64,000 bases of DNA from Cohnella laeviribosi DSM 21336 (GTDB lineage Bacteria > Bacillota > Bacilli > Paenibacillales > Paenibacillaceae). Shown piece after piece: positions 47,700-58,534 of the stretch. A program made the position numbers and the translations under genes. Where the stretch lies: NCBI RefSeq assembly GCF_000378425.1, contig NZ_KB899808.1:1-64000 (forward strand). Reading direction: 5' to 3'. How positions within the stretch are numbered: the first letter of the stretch is position 1; the number at the start of each line of letters is the position of its first letter. The notes beneath the pieces were generated by a model. It searched no databases and had not been told where the DNA came from. It saw only the letters and a program-made list of their open reading frames with translations.

Positions 47700-49550
47700 A
47701 TGAAAATGAAAGCGGCTACGGCTGTGCTTGTCGGTTTGCTGATGACCTTTTCGCTTTTGGCCGCATGTTCGAACTCGCAAGAATCGCTGTCGCAGACGAA
47801 TGCGCAAACGGACAATCCATCCACCGGCAGCGGCACGGCGAATCCGTCGGGAATCGGCGCGGCTGCGGGCGATACCGGTCAGGGGGCCTTAGCGGACAAC
47901 GCGAAGGAAACGCCCCGGAATGAAACCCTTTATATCAACGGCCTGCAATGGGGCGCCCCGACCAACTTCAACTTGCTCAGCGGCAACCCGGCTTTTCCGA
48001 TCAACTACGGAAACTCGCGGGAACTGATTTACGAAACGCTGTTCATGATCAATATGATCGACGGCAAGCTGGAACCGCTGCTCGGCAGCTCTTATACGTG
48101 GACCGACGACAAAACGCTGAAAATCGAGCTCAACAAGTACGCCAAATGGAGCGACGGCCAGCCGTTTACGTCCGACGACGTGGTGTACACGTATAAGCTC
48201 GGCCAGAAATATGAGATTAACTGGACCAGCTACTGGGATTATATCCAAGACGTCGTGGCGGACGGCCCTCATGCGGTCACCATTACGCTAAAGCCGGATA
48301 ACCCCAACAAGCTGACCGTGACGGAAAGCATCGAGCTGATCCCGATGCTGCCGAAGCACATTTGGGAAGAAATCGAGAAGAAAGCGGGCAACGACCTAGC
48401 TGCCATCCGCAAAGAATTCAATGCGGACCCGGTCGGCACCGGACCGTATAAAATCTATTTTTACAACGACCAGAAGATCACGCTCATCCGCGACGACAAT
48501 TATTGGGGCCAATCGCTGTTCGGCAAGCTTCCCGCACCGAAGTACATCACCCATGTCATCTACAAGGACAACGCGGCCGGAGACCTGGCGTTCAAGAACG
48601 GCCAAGTGGACGTGTCGCAGCAGTTTACGCCTCAGGTATGGAAAATGTGGGAGAGCGGAGCGCCGGTCAAAACGTATTTGAAGGACGCGCCGTACTATTT
48701 GCCGGGCTCGATGCCGTCCATCTTCTTCAATCTGTCGAAGAAAGGGCTTGACAACGCGGACGTCCGGAAAGCGATCGCGATGGCGATCGACTACAAGAAA
48801 ATTTCGCAGCTCGCGATGAGCGGCTATTCCGCCGACATGAAGCCGTCCTTGACGCTGGATACGCCGGCGGAATCCAAATTCGTCGACCAGGATGCGATTC
48901 GGCCGCTGCAGTGGACGACCGATGTCAAGGCGGCGAACGAACTGCTGGACAGCATCGGCGCCAAGAAAGGCAAAGACGGCATTCGCGTGCTGAACGGCCA
49001 GCGGCTGGGGCCGTACGATATCGAATGCCCTTACGGCTGGTCCGACTGGAACGCCGCGCTGGAAATCGTCGCGCAAAGCGCGAAGGCGATCGGCATCGAA
49101 ATCCGAACGAAATTCCCGGAAGCTCCGGTATGGAACAACGATCTGCAGACGGGCAAATTCGACATCATCATGAATACGCCGGCCGGCAGCGTCACGCCTG
49201 CCAACCCTTGGAGCCGAGCAAGAACGATCATGTACTCGAAAGGCGTCGCCCCGATCGGGGAAATGGCGTTCTGGAACTGGGGCCGCTATAAAAACGACAG
49301 AGCGGACGAAATCATCGACCAAATTCCGACCGCAACCGATGAGGAAGCCAAGGCGCTGTACACGGAGCTGACGAAAATTTGGCTGCAGGACGTTCCTTCC
49401 ATCCCGCTCATGTACCGTCCGTGGGTGTTCTATACGGTCAACGAATCGGTATGGAAAGGGTTCCCGGTCGACGGCGACGGCAGCAACATCCCGCCGCAAA
49501 TCGCAATGGACGGAGCCGGCATCAAAGCGCTGTACAAAATCACGAACTAG
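47700..49550 (+). CDS. Family-5 ABC transporter substrate-binding lipoprotein (peptide or oligosaccharide)
   Basis: 616 residues. A lipobox LLAAC (Cys23) and a Ser/Gly/Asn linker are followed by an SBP_bac_5 fold (KWSDGQPFTSDDVVYTYKL, then DPVGTGPYKI). The family includes peptide binders (OppA/DppA) but also oligosaccharide binders. The upstream cre site and yesMN pair make a sugar oligomer the likelier ligand. Its own permeases and ATPases follow. Confidence 0.92.
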   Translation: MKMKAATAVLVGLLMTFSLLAACSNSQESLSQTNAQTDNPSTGSGTANPSGIGAAAGDTGQGALADNAKETPRNETLYINGLQWGAPTNFNLLSGNPAFPINYGNSRELIYETLFMINMIDGKLEPLLGSSYTWTDDKTLKIELNKYAKWSDGQPFTSDDVVYTYKLGQKYEINWTSYWDYIQDVVADGPHAVTITLKPDNPNKLTVTESIELIPMLPKHIWEEIEKKAGNDLAAIRKEFNADPVGTGPYKIYFYNDQKITLIRDDNYWGQSLFGKLPAPKYITHVIYKDNAAGDLAFKNGQVDVSQQFTPQVWKMWESGAPVKTYLKDAPYYLPGSMPSIFFNLSKKGLDNADVRKAIAMAIDYKKISQLAMSGYSADMKPSLTLDTPAESKFVDQDAIRPLQWTTDVKAANELLDSIGAKKGKDGIRVLNGQRLGPYDIECPYGWSDWNAALEIVAQSAKAIGIEIRTKFPEAPVWNNDLQTGKFDIIMNTPAGSVTPANPWSRARTIMYSKGVAPIGEMAFWNWGRYKNDRADEIIDQIPTATDEEAKALYTELTKIWLQDVPSIPLMYRPWVFYTVNESVWKGFPVDGDGSNIPPQIAMDGAGIKALYKITN

Positions 49551-49568
49551 CGCGGGGGTGCGGAACGC

Positions 49569-50579
49569 TTGAATGCCTACACGAAATATTTTGTAAAGAA
49601 ATCGGGATGGTATCTGGCTACGCTGCTTGTCGCGCTTGTGCTCAATTTCCTGCTGCCGCGGCTGATTGAAGGCAACCCGGTCAGCACGATCGCTTCCCAG
49701 GTCTCGCAGGGCATGACGGACAGCGACTCGATCAAGAAAGTATACGAAAACTTCATGAAAGAATTCGGGATCGACAAGCCGCTTATCGTCCAGTTCGGGA
49801 TTTATTTGAAGCATCTCTTCATGGGCGATTTGGGCACTTCGTTCGGTTTGTATCCGCGCAAGGTGTCGGATATTTTGGCTTCGGCCGTCCCTTGGACGGT
49901 CGGACTGCAGCTTCCCGCCATTCTGGTCGGCTGGATTCTCGGCAACGTGCTCGGCGCCGTGGCGGCGTACCGCAAAGGCCTTTTCGATAAAGTGCTGTTT
50001 CCCGCCGCTTTGTTCATCAACTCGATTCCTTTTTTCACGCTGGCGATTATGATGCTGTACTTGTTCGGGATTACGCTGAAATGGTTTCCGATTTCCGGCG
50101 GCTACGACTTTCAGATGGCGCCGCATTTCAGTCTCGAATTTATCGGTTCCGTCATCAGACACCATACGCTGCCCTTTCTTTCCATCGTGCTCGTGACGAT
50201 CGGCGGCCAGGCGATCGGGATGAGGGAGATGTCGATTTACGAATTGAACGCCGATTATGTGCTCTACAGCAAATTGCTCGGCATTCGGGACTCCCGCGTC
50301 GCCAGGTACGTATTCAAGAACGCCATGCTGCCCCAGATCACGGGACTGGCCTTGTCGCTCGGCACGATGGTCGGCGGGTCGCTGATCTGCGAGATCGTCT
50401 TCAGTTATCCGGGCATCGGCACGTGGCTGTTTACGGCCATTCGCCAGCTCGATTACCCGCTGATCTCCGGCTGCACCTTGCTGATTGCGCTGACCGTGCT
50501 GCTGGCCAACTTTACGATCGAGATGATATACGGCATCGTCGATCCGAGGATCAAGGCGGCTCAAATGGAGGAAAACTGA
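49569..50579 (+). CDS. ABC importer permease, DppB/OppB type
   Basis: 336 residues with six predicted helices and the usual N-terminal TM1 then a long external loop ([16 protein letters not shown]). The ATPase-contact loop reads [23 protein letters not shown] 49569 follows GGGGGTG. It is the first permease of the five-gene importer operon. Confidence 0.92.
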   Translation: MNAYTKYFVKKSGWYLATLLVALVLNFLLPRLIEGNPVSTIASQVSQGMTDSDSIKKVYENFMKEFGIDKPLIVQFGIYLKHLFMGDLGTSFGLYPRKVSDILASAVPWTVGLQLPAILVGWILGNVLGAVAAYRKGLFDKVLFPAALFINSIPFFTLAIMMLYLFGITLKWFPISGGYDFQMAPHFSLEFIGSVIRHHTLPFLSIVLVTIGGQAIGMREMSIYELNADYVLYSKLLGIRDSRVARYVFKNAMLPQITGLALSLGTMVGGSLICEIVFSYPGIGTWLFTAIRQLDYPLISGCTLLIALTVLLANFTIEMIYGIVDPRIKAAQMEEN

Positions 50580-50580
50580 G

Positions 50581-51417
50581 ATGACGCATTCCGTCCGCAT
50601 CTTGCTGAAATCGCCCAAATTTCTGATCGGCGCGATTGCGACGCTGCTCATGCTCGCGCTCGTCGTGATTTATCCGCTCGTCAATAAGAGCGACCCGTTC
50701 GAGATGAAGGCGCTTGCCTTTCAGCCTCCCGGTTCCGGCTTGCCGCTGGGCTCCGACAATTTCGGCAGGGACTTGTTTCTGGAACTCGTGTACGGAATCC
50801 GGACTTCCGTCGCGGTCGGCCTTATCGCCGGCCTGTGCGCCACCGCGATCGGTCTTATCATCGGTCTCGCTTCGGGCTATGTCGGGGGATGGATCGATAA
50901 CGTCCTGACGGCGGTTACGAACATGTTTATCGTCATTCCTTCTTTTATAATTCTGATTCTCGTCTCCGTCAGCGTCAATTCCCGAAGCTCGCTTGTCGTG
51001 GCGCTCATCATCGGGCTGACCAGCTGGCCGTGGACGGCGCGGGCGGTACGGGCGCAAACGGTATCGTTGCGCAACCGCGACCACGTGAACCTCGCGAAAA
51101 TTTCCGGGCACAGCACGCCGAGAATTATCGCCTTCGAGATTCTTCCTTATATCGCTTCTTACGTCGTCATGGCGTTTATCCTCCAGGTCGCTTCCGGCAT
51201 ATTGGCCGAGGCGTCGATTTCGATGCTGGGGCTCGGACCTTACAATACGATATCGCTCGGGATCATGATGAACTGGGCGCTCGTTTTCGAGGCTCCGGTC
51301 TCCGGCGCTTGGTGGGCCTTCATTCCGGCCGCTTTTGCCATTGCCGTGATCACGTTCTCCCTCTATATGATGAATACGGGAATGGACGAGATTTTCAATC
51401 CGAAGATAAGGAGCTAG
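50581..51417 (+). CDS. ABC importer permease, DppC/OppC type
   Basis: 278 residues, six helices, with the family signature [20 protein letters not shown] and the contact loop [20 protein letters not shown]. It pairs with the upstream permease; one base separates them. Confidence 0.92.
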   Translation: MTHSVRILLKSPKFLIGAIATLLMLALVVIYPLVNKSDPFEMKALAFQPPGSGLPLGSDNFGRDLFLELVYGIRTSVAVGLIAGLCATAIGLIIGLASGYVGGWIDNVLTAVTNMFIVIPSFIILILVSVSVNSRSSLVVALIIGLTSWPWTARAVRAQTVSLRNRDHVNLAKISGHSTPRIIAFEILPYIASYVVMAFILQVASGILAEASISMLGLGPYNTISLGIMMNWALVFEAPVSGAWWAFIPAAFAIAVITFSLYMMNTGMDEIFNPKIRS

Positions 51418-51420
51418 CGC

Positions 51421-52476
51421 ATGAGCCCAAACATGCTGGAGATTGCCCAAAGCGATGTTCCCGCCGCCCGCCGAACCGTTCTGGAAGTCAAGGAACTGAA
51501 GACCTACTACAAAACCCGTCTGAAAGAAAAGGTTCATGCCGTGGACGGCGTCAGCTTTGCGCTTGAGGAAGGAAAGACGCTCGGAATCGCCGGCGAATCC
51601 GGCTGCGGGAAGTCGACGCTCGCTTTAAGCCTCATGGGATTTTATTTTCCGCCGCTTTACTATAGCAGCGGGTCGATCATGATTGGCGGCATCGACATCA
51701 TGCAGCTGAGCAAGGAGCAGCTAAGGAAGCGGATTTTGGGCCGGGAAATCGCCTATATTCCGCAGGCGGCGATGAACGCGCTCAATCCGACGCTGAAGAT
51801 CCTTCATTTTATCGAGGATATCATGAAGGAGCATCGCCCCGAGCTGACGAAAAGCCAGGTTCGGGAAATGGCTGCCGAGCGTTTTCGGACGCTGCATCTT
51901 TCGCCCGACGTCCTGAACGCCTACCCGAACGAGCTGTCGGGGGGGATGAAGCAGCGGACCGTGATCGCCATTTCGACGATTCTGAATCCGAACGTGCTGG
52001 TTGCGGACGAACCGACCTCGGCGCTTGACGTCACCTCGCAAAAAGCGGTGATCAAACTGCTCAAGGAATTAATCGGGAAGAAGTTCATCAAGTCGCTGAT
52101 CTTCATCACCCACGAGCTGCCGCTGCTCTATCACGTCGCCGACGACATTATGGTCATGTACGCCGGCGAAATCGTGGAGCGGGGCACGGCGCGCCAGATG
52201 ATCTTCGACCCGTATCACCCGTATACGAAGCGGCTGATGGGCTCCATTATCGTTCCGGAAGAAGGCATGAAAGCGCACAAGCTGGCCGCCATTCCCGGAG
52301 CGCCGCCGAATTTGAAGATGGCCATTGACGGCTGCCGGTTCGCGGACCGGTGCACCTACGCCGCGGACGCGTGCAGGCACGGGAAGATCGATAACCGCAC
52401 GGCGGGCGAGCGCGTTTACAGGTGCATCTTCGGGCCCGGCACCTTAAAGGAGTGGTATGCGAGTGAAGAACGCTGA
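51421..52476 (+). CDS. ABC importer ATPase, DppD/OppD type
   Basis: 351 residues: Walker [10 protein letters not shown], signature LSGGMKQR, Walker [14 protein letters not shown]-terminal oligopeptide-transporter domain with four Cys ([14 protein letters not shown], then YRC) can hold an iron-sulfur or zinc centre. The end overlaps the next gene by 20 bases. Confidence 0.93.
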   Translation: MSPNMLEIAQSDVPAARRTVLEVKELKTYYKTRLKEKVHAVDGVSFALEEGKTLGIAGESGCGKSTLALSLMGFYFPPLYYSSGSIMIGGIDIMQLSKEQLRKRILGREIAYIPQAAMNALNPTLKILHFIEDIMKEHRPELTKSQVREMAAERFRTLHLSPDVLNAYPNELSGGMKQRTVIAISTILNPNVLVADEPTSALDVTSQKAVIKLLKELIGKKFIKSLIFITHELPLLYHVADDIMVMYAGEIVERGTARQMIFDPYHPYTKRLMGSIIVPEEGMKAHKLAAIPGAPPNLKMAIDGCRFADRCTYAADACRHGKIDNRTAGERVYRCIFGPGTLKEWYASEER

Positions 52477-53266
52477 CGTGCTGCTGAGCGGCACGAACAT
52501 CACGAAGGTTTTCGGGTACGGGAAACATAAGAAGACGGCCGTTCAGGATGTCAGCTTCTCCTTCCACGAAGGCGAGATCGTCTCGATCGTCGGCGAGAGT
52601 GGAAGCGGCAAAACGACGTTGGCGAAAATGCTCATGGGACTGCTGAAAGAAACGAGCGGCGAGGTCCGGTACAGAGGAAAACCGAGGCAGCTGAAAAGCC
52701 ATGCGGACCGGAAGAAGTACTGGAAAGACATACAGGCGATTTTCCAGGATCCGTTCTCGTCGTTCAACGTATTTCACAAAGTGGAGAAGCTGCTGACCGA
52801 TTGCATGAAGCTGCAGGGGCTCAAGCTGACGAAGGAAGAACAGTTTCGGAAAATGAAAGAAGCCTGCTCCTTCGTCAATCTGAAGTTCGAGGAACTGCAC
52901 AACAAATATCCGTTCGAGCTTTCCGGCGGACAGATGCAGCGGCTCATGATCGCGCGGATTTTCATGCTGCATCCCAAAATCCTGATTGCGGACGAACCGA
53001 CGTCCATGATCGACGCCTGTTCGAGATCGACGATCCTCGATATGCTGCTGAAGCTGCGGAAGGAAAACAACATGACGATTATTTTCATTACGCATGACGT
53101 CGGCCTCGCCTACTACGTGAGCGATACGCTGTACATTATGGAGAAAGGGAGGATTGTGGAAAGCGGCCCTGCCGAGGATGTCATTCTAAACCCGAAGCAC
53201 CGGTACACGCAGCAGCTCATTTCCGACGTTCCCAAAATCCACGAGGAGTGGAATCTGGCGAACTAG
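52457..53266 (+). CDS. ABC importer ATPase, DppF/OppF type
   Basis: 269 residues: Walker [10 protein letters not shown], signature LSGGQMQR, Walker [12 protein letters not shown]. Methionine and isoleucine stand where ALD is usual after Ser. It lacks the C-terminal Cys domain and ends after [20 protein letters not shown] lies before the ATG. A terminator closes the operon. Confidence 0.93.
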   Translation: MRVKNADVLLSGTNITKVFGYGKHKKTAVQDVSFSFHEGEIVSIVGESGSGKTTLAKMLMGLLKETSGEVRYRGKPRQLKSHADRKKYWKDIQAIFQDPFSSFNVFHKVEKLLTDCMKLQGLKLTKEEQFRKMKEACSFVNLKFEELHNKYPFELSGGQMQRLMIARIFMLHPKILIADEPTSMIDACSRSTILDMLLKLRKENNMTIIFITHDVGLAYYVSDTLYIMEKGRIVESGPAEDVILNPKHRYTQQLISDVPKIHEEWNLAN

Positions 53267-53273
53267 CGCCCCG

Positions 53274-53300
53274 AAAGCCCGTTTACGACGGGCTTTTTGC
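53274..53300 (+). terminator. Terminator of the ABC importer operon
   Basis: AAAGCCCGT and ACGGGCTTT form a stem around a short loop, with T5. Confidence 0.85.
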
Positions 53301-53373
53301 GTTGTTCGCCGACGAATCCGGCGCCGGGGCGAAATGGCTTCGCGGATGCGATGCGAACAGATGCGAATAAAGA

Positions 53374-53565
53374 TTAAACATGGTAGCTTCCGACCGGCTC
53401 GTTCAGCACCCATTCGAGCAGCAGCATTTGCTCTTCCAGCCGGGCGATCATCTCCCGGGCGGAAGCGGAAGCCTCGCCTCCGTCCGCGTTCGCCGCCTCT
53501 TCCAGCTGCCGCTTGCGGACAGCCAGCTCGTTGTACTTGCGTTTGATTTGATCCGCTGTTCTCAT
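53374..53565 (-). CDS. Small coiled-coil protein of unknown function
   Basis: 63 residues, mostly charged helix (MRTADQIKRKYNEL, then LEEQMLLLEWVLNEP). It looks like a short conserved Paenibacillaceae protein, but I know no function. It is read away from the SOS cassette, whose promoter region lies beyond its start. Confidence 0.65.
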   Translation of the reverse strand: MRTADQIKRKYNELAVRKRQLEEAANADGGEASASAREMIARLEEQMLLLEWVLNEPVGSYHV

Positions 53566-53755
53566 GACGTTTCGGGTTCCCCTCGCTTGTGCGCGTATTC
53601 TGGACCGTTACGGTCCGCTCCTTTCATTGATAGCACAATTGGGGCCGGGGCGCAACGCAGGCGCGGGACTGGCCAAGCGGATCGTCTATGGGGAGGGCGC
53701 TTCGGGCTTCAAACTTTGTGTGCAACCCATCCCGTCAACAGGAATATATTGTTCA

Positions 53756-53799
53756 TTGAAAGGGAACAATTGTTCGTATTAGAATGAGAACAAACGTTC
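53756..53799 (+). promoter_or_regulatory. Promoter with two LexA boxes for the translesion cassette
   Basis: TTGAAA (53756-53761), an 18-base spacer and TAGAAT (53780-53785). GAACAATTGTTC (53764-53775) lies in the spacer and GAACAAACGTTC (53788-53799) just after the -10. The second fits the Gram-positive LexA/DinR box GAACRNRYGTTY fully; the first differs at one inner base. Confidence 0.85.
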
Positions 53800-53824
53800 C
53801 CGGATCAGATGGCGGATAGGAGCG

Positions 53825-54031
53825 ATGAGCGTGTCGATGGAGAAATGGATCGGGCGAACGGTGGAGATCATATACGTGGACCGCAAAGGGGCCATTACCC
53901 AGCGCCTGATCGCCGTGCGCTCGGTGCAAGGCGGCCGGGTGCGGGCTTACGATTACGGCAGGAGAGCGTTCCGGACCTTTCATGCGGACGGGATTTTGGC
54001 GCAGGCGCCGGTGGGCGGGCATGTCTGCTGA
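53825..54031 (+). CDS. Small WYL-like protein in SOS cassette
   Basis: 68 residues with strand-rich pattern (EIIYVDRKGAITQRLIAVRS, then AYDYGRRAFRTFHADGI) like a shortened WYL domain. WYL domains bind ligands or nucleic acid; this one has no helix-turn-helix. It starts at ATG 53825, or GTG 53831 after AGGAGC. It overlaps the polymerase gene by 11 bases and is under the LexA promoter. Confidence 0.75.
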   Translation: MSVSMEKWIGRTVEIIYVDRKGAITQRLIAVRSVQGGRVRAYDYGRRAFRTFHADGILAQAPVGGHVC

Positions 54032-55280
54032 ACGGATCATTTTTCTGGTCGACGCCCAGTCGTTTTACGCGTCGATCGAGAAGGCGGGGCGTCCGGAGTT
54101 GAGCGGCAAGCCGGTCGCGGTTGGCGATCCGGCCCGCAAGTCGGGCATTATTCTGGCCGCCTGCCCGGTCGCCAAGGCCCGCGGCGTGACGACGGCGGAG
54201 CGGGTGGGCGAGGCGCTGGCCAAGTGCCCCGAACTGGTTGTGATCCGCCCGAGGATGCAGACGTACCTTTCCATTTCCCTGCTCATGACCGAGATTTACG
54301 AATCGTTTACCGAACAGGTGGAGCCCTACAGCATCGACGAGCAGTTTCTGGACGTAACCGGCTCGGTCATGCAGTACGGCGAAGCCGAAGAGATCGCCCG
54401 CAGCATCCAGAGGAGCATTCTCCTGACGACAGGCGTATGGTCGCGTGTAGGCATCGGTCCGACGAAGATATTGGCCAAGATGGCCACGGACAACTTCGCC
54501 AAGAAGCGGCCGGACGGCATTTTCACCCTCTCTTTCGACCGGCTGGAGCCGGATCTGTGGCCCTTGCCCGTTCACCAGATGTTCATGGTGGGCTCGCGGA
54601 TGACGAAGCACTTCATGCGGATGGGCCTGAACCGGATCGGCGATATCGCGCGGCTTCCGCTCGACGAATTCAAGCGGCGGATGCGCCGGGAGATGGGCAG
54701 GCAAAGCGACATTCAGGCGGAATATTACTGGCAGACGGCTCGGGGCATCGACCCGAGCCCTGTCGTGCCGGGCGTGCGCGGCAAGCTGAAATCGATCAGC
54801 CACGGCAAAGCGCTCAGAAGCCGCCTGTACGGCAGGCTCGAGGACATCGAGGTGGTGCTGCTGGAGCTGGTTGTGGAGGTGTGCCGGCGCAGCAGGCGGC
54901 ACGGCTGCATGGGGCGCGTCGTGTCGGTTGCGGCGGCGGAGACCGACGGAAGCCGCACGTCGGGGTTCAGCCGTCAGATGACGCTGCCGCAGCCCAGCTC
55001 TTTGACGCACGAGGTGGCTGCCGCCGCCCGCAAGTTGTTCATCGAGCATTGGAGCGGCCTGCCCGTCAGCCATCTGAGCGTGTCCTTGACCGAACTGTCG
55101 GACGACCGCACGTTCCAGCTTACACTGTTCGAGGATCGTTGCGCGGTCTACAGCCTGGAAAAAGCCACAGACAAGATTAAGGACCGGTACGGAAGCGACG
55201 CGATTATGCGCGCCTCCTCCTTGCTGCCCTCCGGGGTGGCGAGAGAGCGGGCCGAGCAGATAGGAGGTCATTATAAGTGA
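54021..55280 (+). CDS. Y-family translesion DNA polymerase (UvrX/YqjW-like)
   Basis: 419 residues. The palm has D11 (FLVDAQSFYAS) and D106/E107 (YSIDEQFLDVT), the metal-binding residues. A thumb with helix-hairpin-helix and a little-finger domain (VSVAAAETD region) follow. It has no obvious beta-clamp motif at the very end. It copies past lesions with errors. GTGGGCGGGC lies before ATG 54021. It overlaps both its neighbours. Confidence 0.93.
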   Translation: MSAERIIFLVDAQSFYASIEKAGRPELSGKPVAVGDPARKSGIILAACPVAKARGVTTAERVGEALAKCPELVVIRPRMQTYLSISLLMTEIYESFTEQVEPYSIDEQFLDVTGSVMQYGEAEEIARSIQRSILLTTGVWSRVGIGPTKILAKMATDNFAKKRPDGIFTLSFDRLEPDLWPLPVHQMFMVGSRMTKHFMRMGLNRIGDIARLPLDEFKRRMRREMGRQSDIQAEYYWQTARGIDPSPVVPGVRGKLKSISHGKALRSRLYGRLEDIEVVLLELVVEVCRRSRRHGCMGRVVSVAAAETDGSRTSGFSRQMTLPQPSSLTHEVAAAARKLFIEHWSGLPVSHLSVSLTELSDDRTFQLTLFEDRCAVYSLEKATDKIKDRYGSDAIMRASSLLPSGVARERAEQIGGHYK

Positions 55281-55738
55281 GCAAACTCGACGGCAACGAG
55301 CGGTGGCAGTCCAAAATGCTGCTTCCCGAGCATCAGGAGCAATACGATTCCCGGCACGAGAAGCCGTCGGGCCATCCCAGTCCGGATGAGCTGACCATGG
55401 TCCGGGACTATGTGCTGCTTCCTTATATGATGACGATGGTGCAGAAATGCATGGATGAGCTTCAGCATTCGTCCCATCTGCTAAAGCGGCTGTATTTGGG
55501 CGCGACGCAGGTGCTGATGAACAAGATCAACAAGGACATGTACGAGTTGCGGCGGGAACTAAGCAGGAGAAAAATTAAAATCCTCGACGAGGAAATGGGG
55601 GACCTGGTCGTGTACCACCATTTCGTCTGCCGGGGCTATCAGGAACGGCTGGGGATCGTCCGGGAAGTGATGCGGGCGGAAATCAGCATGCGCATGGCCA
55701 AATATATAGGCGATATCCTCAGGCCGATGAAAGAATAA
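55277..55738 (+). CDS. YolD-like protein
   Basis: 153 residues. The N-terminal motif RWQSKMLLPEH is typical of YolD-like proteins, which accompany Y-family polymerases; the rest is a long helical part (MTMVQKCMDELQHSSHLLKR). It starts with GTG overlapping the polymerase stop (GTGA) behind TAGGAGG. It is likely an accessory of the polymerase. Confidence 0.8.
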   Translation: MSKLDGNERWQSKMLLPEHQEQYDSRHEKPSGHPSPDELTMVRDYVLLPYMMTMVQKCMDELQHSSHLLKRLYLGATQVLMNKINKDMYELRRELSRRKIKILDEEMGDLVVYHHFVCRGYQERLGIVREVMRAEISMRMAKYIGDILRPMKE

Positions 55739-55770
55739 ACAAGGCATCATTCCATCTTGCCGAGCGACGC

Positions 55771-55816
55771 GAAAGAGCCGTCCGAAGGGAGAGTCACCCG
55801 GGAACGGCTCTTTTTT
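55771..55816 (+). terminator. Terminator after SOS cassette
   Basis: GAAAGAGCCGT and ACGGCTCTTTTTT form the stem base around a longer GC-rich arm. It lies between this cassette and the convergent transpeptidase gene. Confidence 0.8.
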
Positions 55817-55871
55817 GCATGCGAAAACGCGGCTTCGGGCGACGCGGCGCACGTTCCCGAAGCCGGCGGCA

Positions 55872-56210
55872 TCAGGGGCGGATGCTGACGCGCGTGCCGA
55901 TCGGCACCAGAGCGGAAAGCGCCAGCACGTCTTCGTTGTGCATCCGGATGCACCCGTGCGATACTTCATGACCGATGGAAGAAGGATCGTTGGTGCCGTG
56001 GATGCCGTAATGCGGCCGCGACAATCCCATCCAGAACGCCCCAAACGGGCCGCCGGGATGGGCTTGCTTGTTGATGATCGTATATTCCCCCGAAGGCGTC
56101 ATGGTGACCATTCGGCCGATGCCGACGGGAAACGCCCTGGTGACGACGTCCCCGTCCAGCAAATAAAGCTTTCGATCCGACAAATCGACGATGATCCGGT
56201 AATCGGGCAT
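55872..56210 (-). CDS. Short L,D-transpeptidase (YkuD domain)
   Basis: 112 residues, only the catalytic domain, with H71, H85 and C87 in SHGCIRM. It makes 3-3 cross-links in peptidoglycan or acts on spore cortex. It has no signal peptide and no LysM domain, unlike the longer B. subtilis YkuD, so how it reaches the wall is unclear; the same short layout is known in some sporeformers. Confidence 0.88.
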   Translation of the reverse strand: MPDYRIIVDLSDRKLYLLDGDVVTRAFPVGIGRMVTMTPSGEYTIINKQAHPGGPFGAFWMGLSRPHYGIHGTNDPSSIGHEVSHGCIRMHNEDVLALSALVPIGTRVSIRP

Positions 56211-56481
56211 ACTTGCTCGCTCCTTTCGGCAGATCGATCTTGCCCAATCAGCTTATGCCGGAGCGAAGCGAAAGGGGCAACCGGGCGGGAGCGGGCATAG
56301 TGCAGTTGGCGAATAACGGGCAATCCGATCGGCAAGGGACGACAAAAAAACGGCGAAGTCCGACAAAAAGCGGGGCAGGGGGCGTGTGCGGATAAAAGAA
56401 ATTGCGGGAAATGTCGAAACGGCATGCTAGAATTTAGTTATATGACTTATATTGTTTCATTGGTTTTATTAAGGGTACAAA

Positions 56482-56667
56482 GTGAAAACATATTATCTTG
56501 GCTACAACGGCCAAAGAATCGGAGGGCCGATAAAGCGGGACGAAGCGACTGCGCTTTTTTTCGCTACCCGCCGCTCCGTCAAAGGGTTGTGCATACTGGT
56601 ATACGACGAAAGAGACCGCTTGATCCGGCAAATCCCGAAAAAGCTCCATAAGCGCGCCAAACGTTGA
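56482..56667 (+). CDS. Small hypothetical protein
   Basis: 61 residues starting at GTG 56482, with AAGGG six bases upstream and an extended -10 (TGCTAGAAT) at about 56425. It contains VYDERDRLIRQIPKK and a very basic end. No family is recognised. The promoter and site lend moderate support. Confidence 0.45.
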   Translation: MKTYYLGYNGQRIGGPIKRDEATALFFATRRSVKGLCILVYDERDRLIRQIPKKLHKRAKR

Positions 56668-56759
56668 CGGGGAAACGATGAACGGAGCGGACAGTTCGGT
56701 CCGTCCGTCGTTCGCTTCCTCGGGCTTGTTCATAAACCGCGAAATAGGCGGGCAAATGG

Positions 56760-57185
56760 TTATCGTCCCTCTTGAACAAACTTCTCAATCCGGGATTTTA
56801 TAGCGTCGCGTACGGCGCGGAATTGCGCCAGGATCTCTTCTTCGGTGCCGGTCGCCTTCGCCGGATCGTCAAAGCCCCAGTGCCATTTGGCCGCGTTAGG
56901 ATTCATGATCGCCGGACAATGCTCGTCTGCATGGCCGCACAGCGTAATCACGCAGGTTGCGCGGTTTAATATCTCCGGATCGATGACGTCGGATGTGTGA
57001 TGGCTGATGTCGACGCCGGCTTCCTTCATGACTTGCACCGCACGCGGATTCAAGCCATGCGCTTCGAGGCCTGCGCTTCTCACTTCGTATTTGTCTCCGC
57101 CAAGAGCCTTCAGAAAGCCCTCTGCGATCTGACTGCGGCAAGAATTCCCGGTGCACAGAAAATAAACAAGCGGTTTGTTGCTCAT
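56760..57185 (-). CDS. arsC: Thioredoxin-coupled arsenate reductase
   Basis: 141 residues. The phosphatase-like loop CTGNSCRSQ has Cys11, and Cys83 and Cys90 (LCGHADEHC) complete the redox relay of the Gram-positive enzyme. It reduces arsenate to arsenite for ArsB. AAGGAGTC precedes the ATG at 57185. It is the third gene of the ars operon. Confidence 0.95.
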   Translation of the reverse strand: MSNKPLVYFLCTGNSCRSQIAEGFLKALGGDKYEVRSAGLEAHGLNPRAVQVMKEAGVDISHHTSDVIDPEILNRATCVITLCGHADEHCPAIMNPNAAKWHWGFDDPAKATGTEEEILAQFRAVRDAIKSRIEKFVQEGR

Positions 57186-57229
57186 CTGTTGAGACTCCTT
57201 CGTAAAATGTTGTTTTTTTAACGGTTCGG

Positions 57230-58522
57230 TTAACCGACAACTTTGAGCCATAAGAAGAGCCCGGTCAGCGTCGCGAACAGGACGGGAACCGTCAGGGCGA
57301 TTCCGGTCTTGAAATAAGCTCCCCATGAGATCTTGACGCCCTTGCCCGACAATACATGAAGCCAAAGCAGGGTCGCCAAGGAACCGATCGGGGTGATTTT
57401 GGGCCCCAGATCGGAACCGATGACATTCGCGTAGATGAACGCTTCCCGAAGAATTCCCGTCGGATTCGAATCTTGGATGGCTATGGCGTCGATCATCACA
57501 GTCGGCAAATTGTTCATGATCGAAGAGAGAATTGCGGCAATAAAGCCGGAACCGACGGTTGCGACGAACAATCCTTGATCGCCAACCCATTTCAATCCGT
57601 TTCCAAGTTCATCCGTTAGCCCCACATTCCGAAGCCCGTAGACGACGACGTACATGCCGATCGAGAAGACGACGACGGACCAGGGCGCGCCTTTGACCAG
57701 CTTCCAAGCGCGGATTTCCCGGCTTTGCCCGGCCAGAAGCAAGAACACGATGGCAGCCGTGCCTACGATCAACGAAACCGGGACGCCGATCCATCCGCTG
57801 GTCAAGTAAGCGGCAAGCAGGACCGCCAAAATGACCCATGAGATTCGGAACAAACGGATATCCTTAATCGCTTCGGCCGGCTTCTTCAACTGCGCCAAGT
57901 CATAATGCTTCGGTATGCTTCGACGGTAGAAAAGGTACAGAACAAGCAAACTGGCTGCGACCGAGAAGAAGGTGGGCACGATCATTCGGTTCGCATACTC
58001 GACAAACCCGATGCCGAAAAAATCCGACGATACGATGTTCACCAGGTTGCTGACAACGAGCGGCAGCGATGCCGTATCGGAGATAAATCCGCTTGCCATG
58101 ACAAAAGGCAGGACCATGCGTTCGTCGAACTTTAACGCGCGCACCATGGCGAGAACGATCGGCGTTAAGATTAAGGCGGCTCCGTCGTTCGCGAAGAAGG
58201 CAGCAACCGCGGCTCCGAGAAGAACGACGCAGACGAACATGAAGGTTCCGTTTCCTTTCGCGAGACGAGCCATATGCAGCGCAGCCCATTCAAAAAATCC
58301 GATCTCATCCAAGATCAAAGAGATCAAGATGATGGCTACAAACGCCAGCGTAGCGTTCCAGACGATTCGGGTCACATCCCAGACATCGTGCAAATGAACG
58401 ACTCCGCAAATGAGGGCGATGACGGCGCCGCCGCAAGCGGACCATCCAATCCCCAGCCCCTTAGGCTGCCAGATGACGAAAACGAGCGTGACGAGAAAGA
58501 TGACGGCGGCTAATGCGAGCAT
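57230..58522 (-). CDS. arsB: Arsenite efflux pump ArsB
   Basis: 430 residues with about 11-12 membrane helices and the family motifs [13 protein letters not shown] and [11 protein letters not shown]. It extrudes arsenite and antimonite. It lies 12 bases after arsR. Its base composition looks a little less GC-rich than the core genes, which fits a mobile resistance operon. Confidence 0.95.
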   Translation of the reverse strand: MLALAAVIFLVTLVFVIWQPKGLGIGWSACGGAVIALICGVVHLHDVWDVTRIVWNATLAFVAIILISLILDEIGFFEWAALHMARLAKGNGTFMFVCVVLLGAAVAAFFANDGAALILTPIVLAMVRALKFDERMVLPFVMASGFISDTASLPLVVSNLVNIVSSDFFGIGFVEYANRMIVPTFFSVAASLLVLYLFYRRSIPKHYDLAQLKKPAEAIKDIRLFRISWVILAVLLAAYLTSGWIGVPVSLIVGTAAIVFLLLAGQSREIRAWKLVKGAPWSVVVFSIGMYVVVYGLRNVGLTDELGNGLKWVGDQGLFVATVGSGFIAAILSSIMNNLPTVMIDAIAIQDSNPTGILREAFIYANVIGSDLGPKITPIGSLATLLWLHVLSGKGVKISWGAYFKTGIALTVPVLFATLTGLFLWLKVVG

Positions 58523-58534
58523 GCGACCTCCAAG

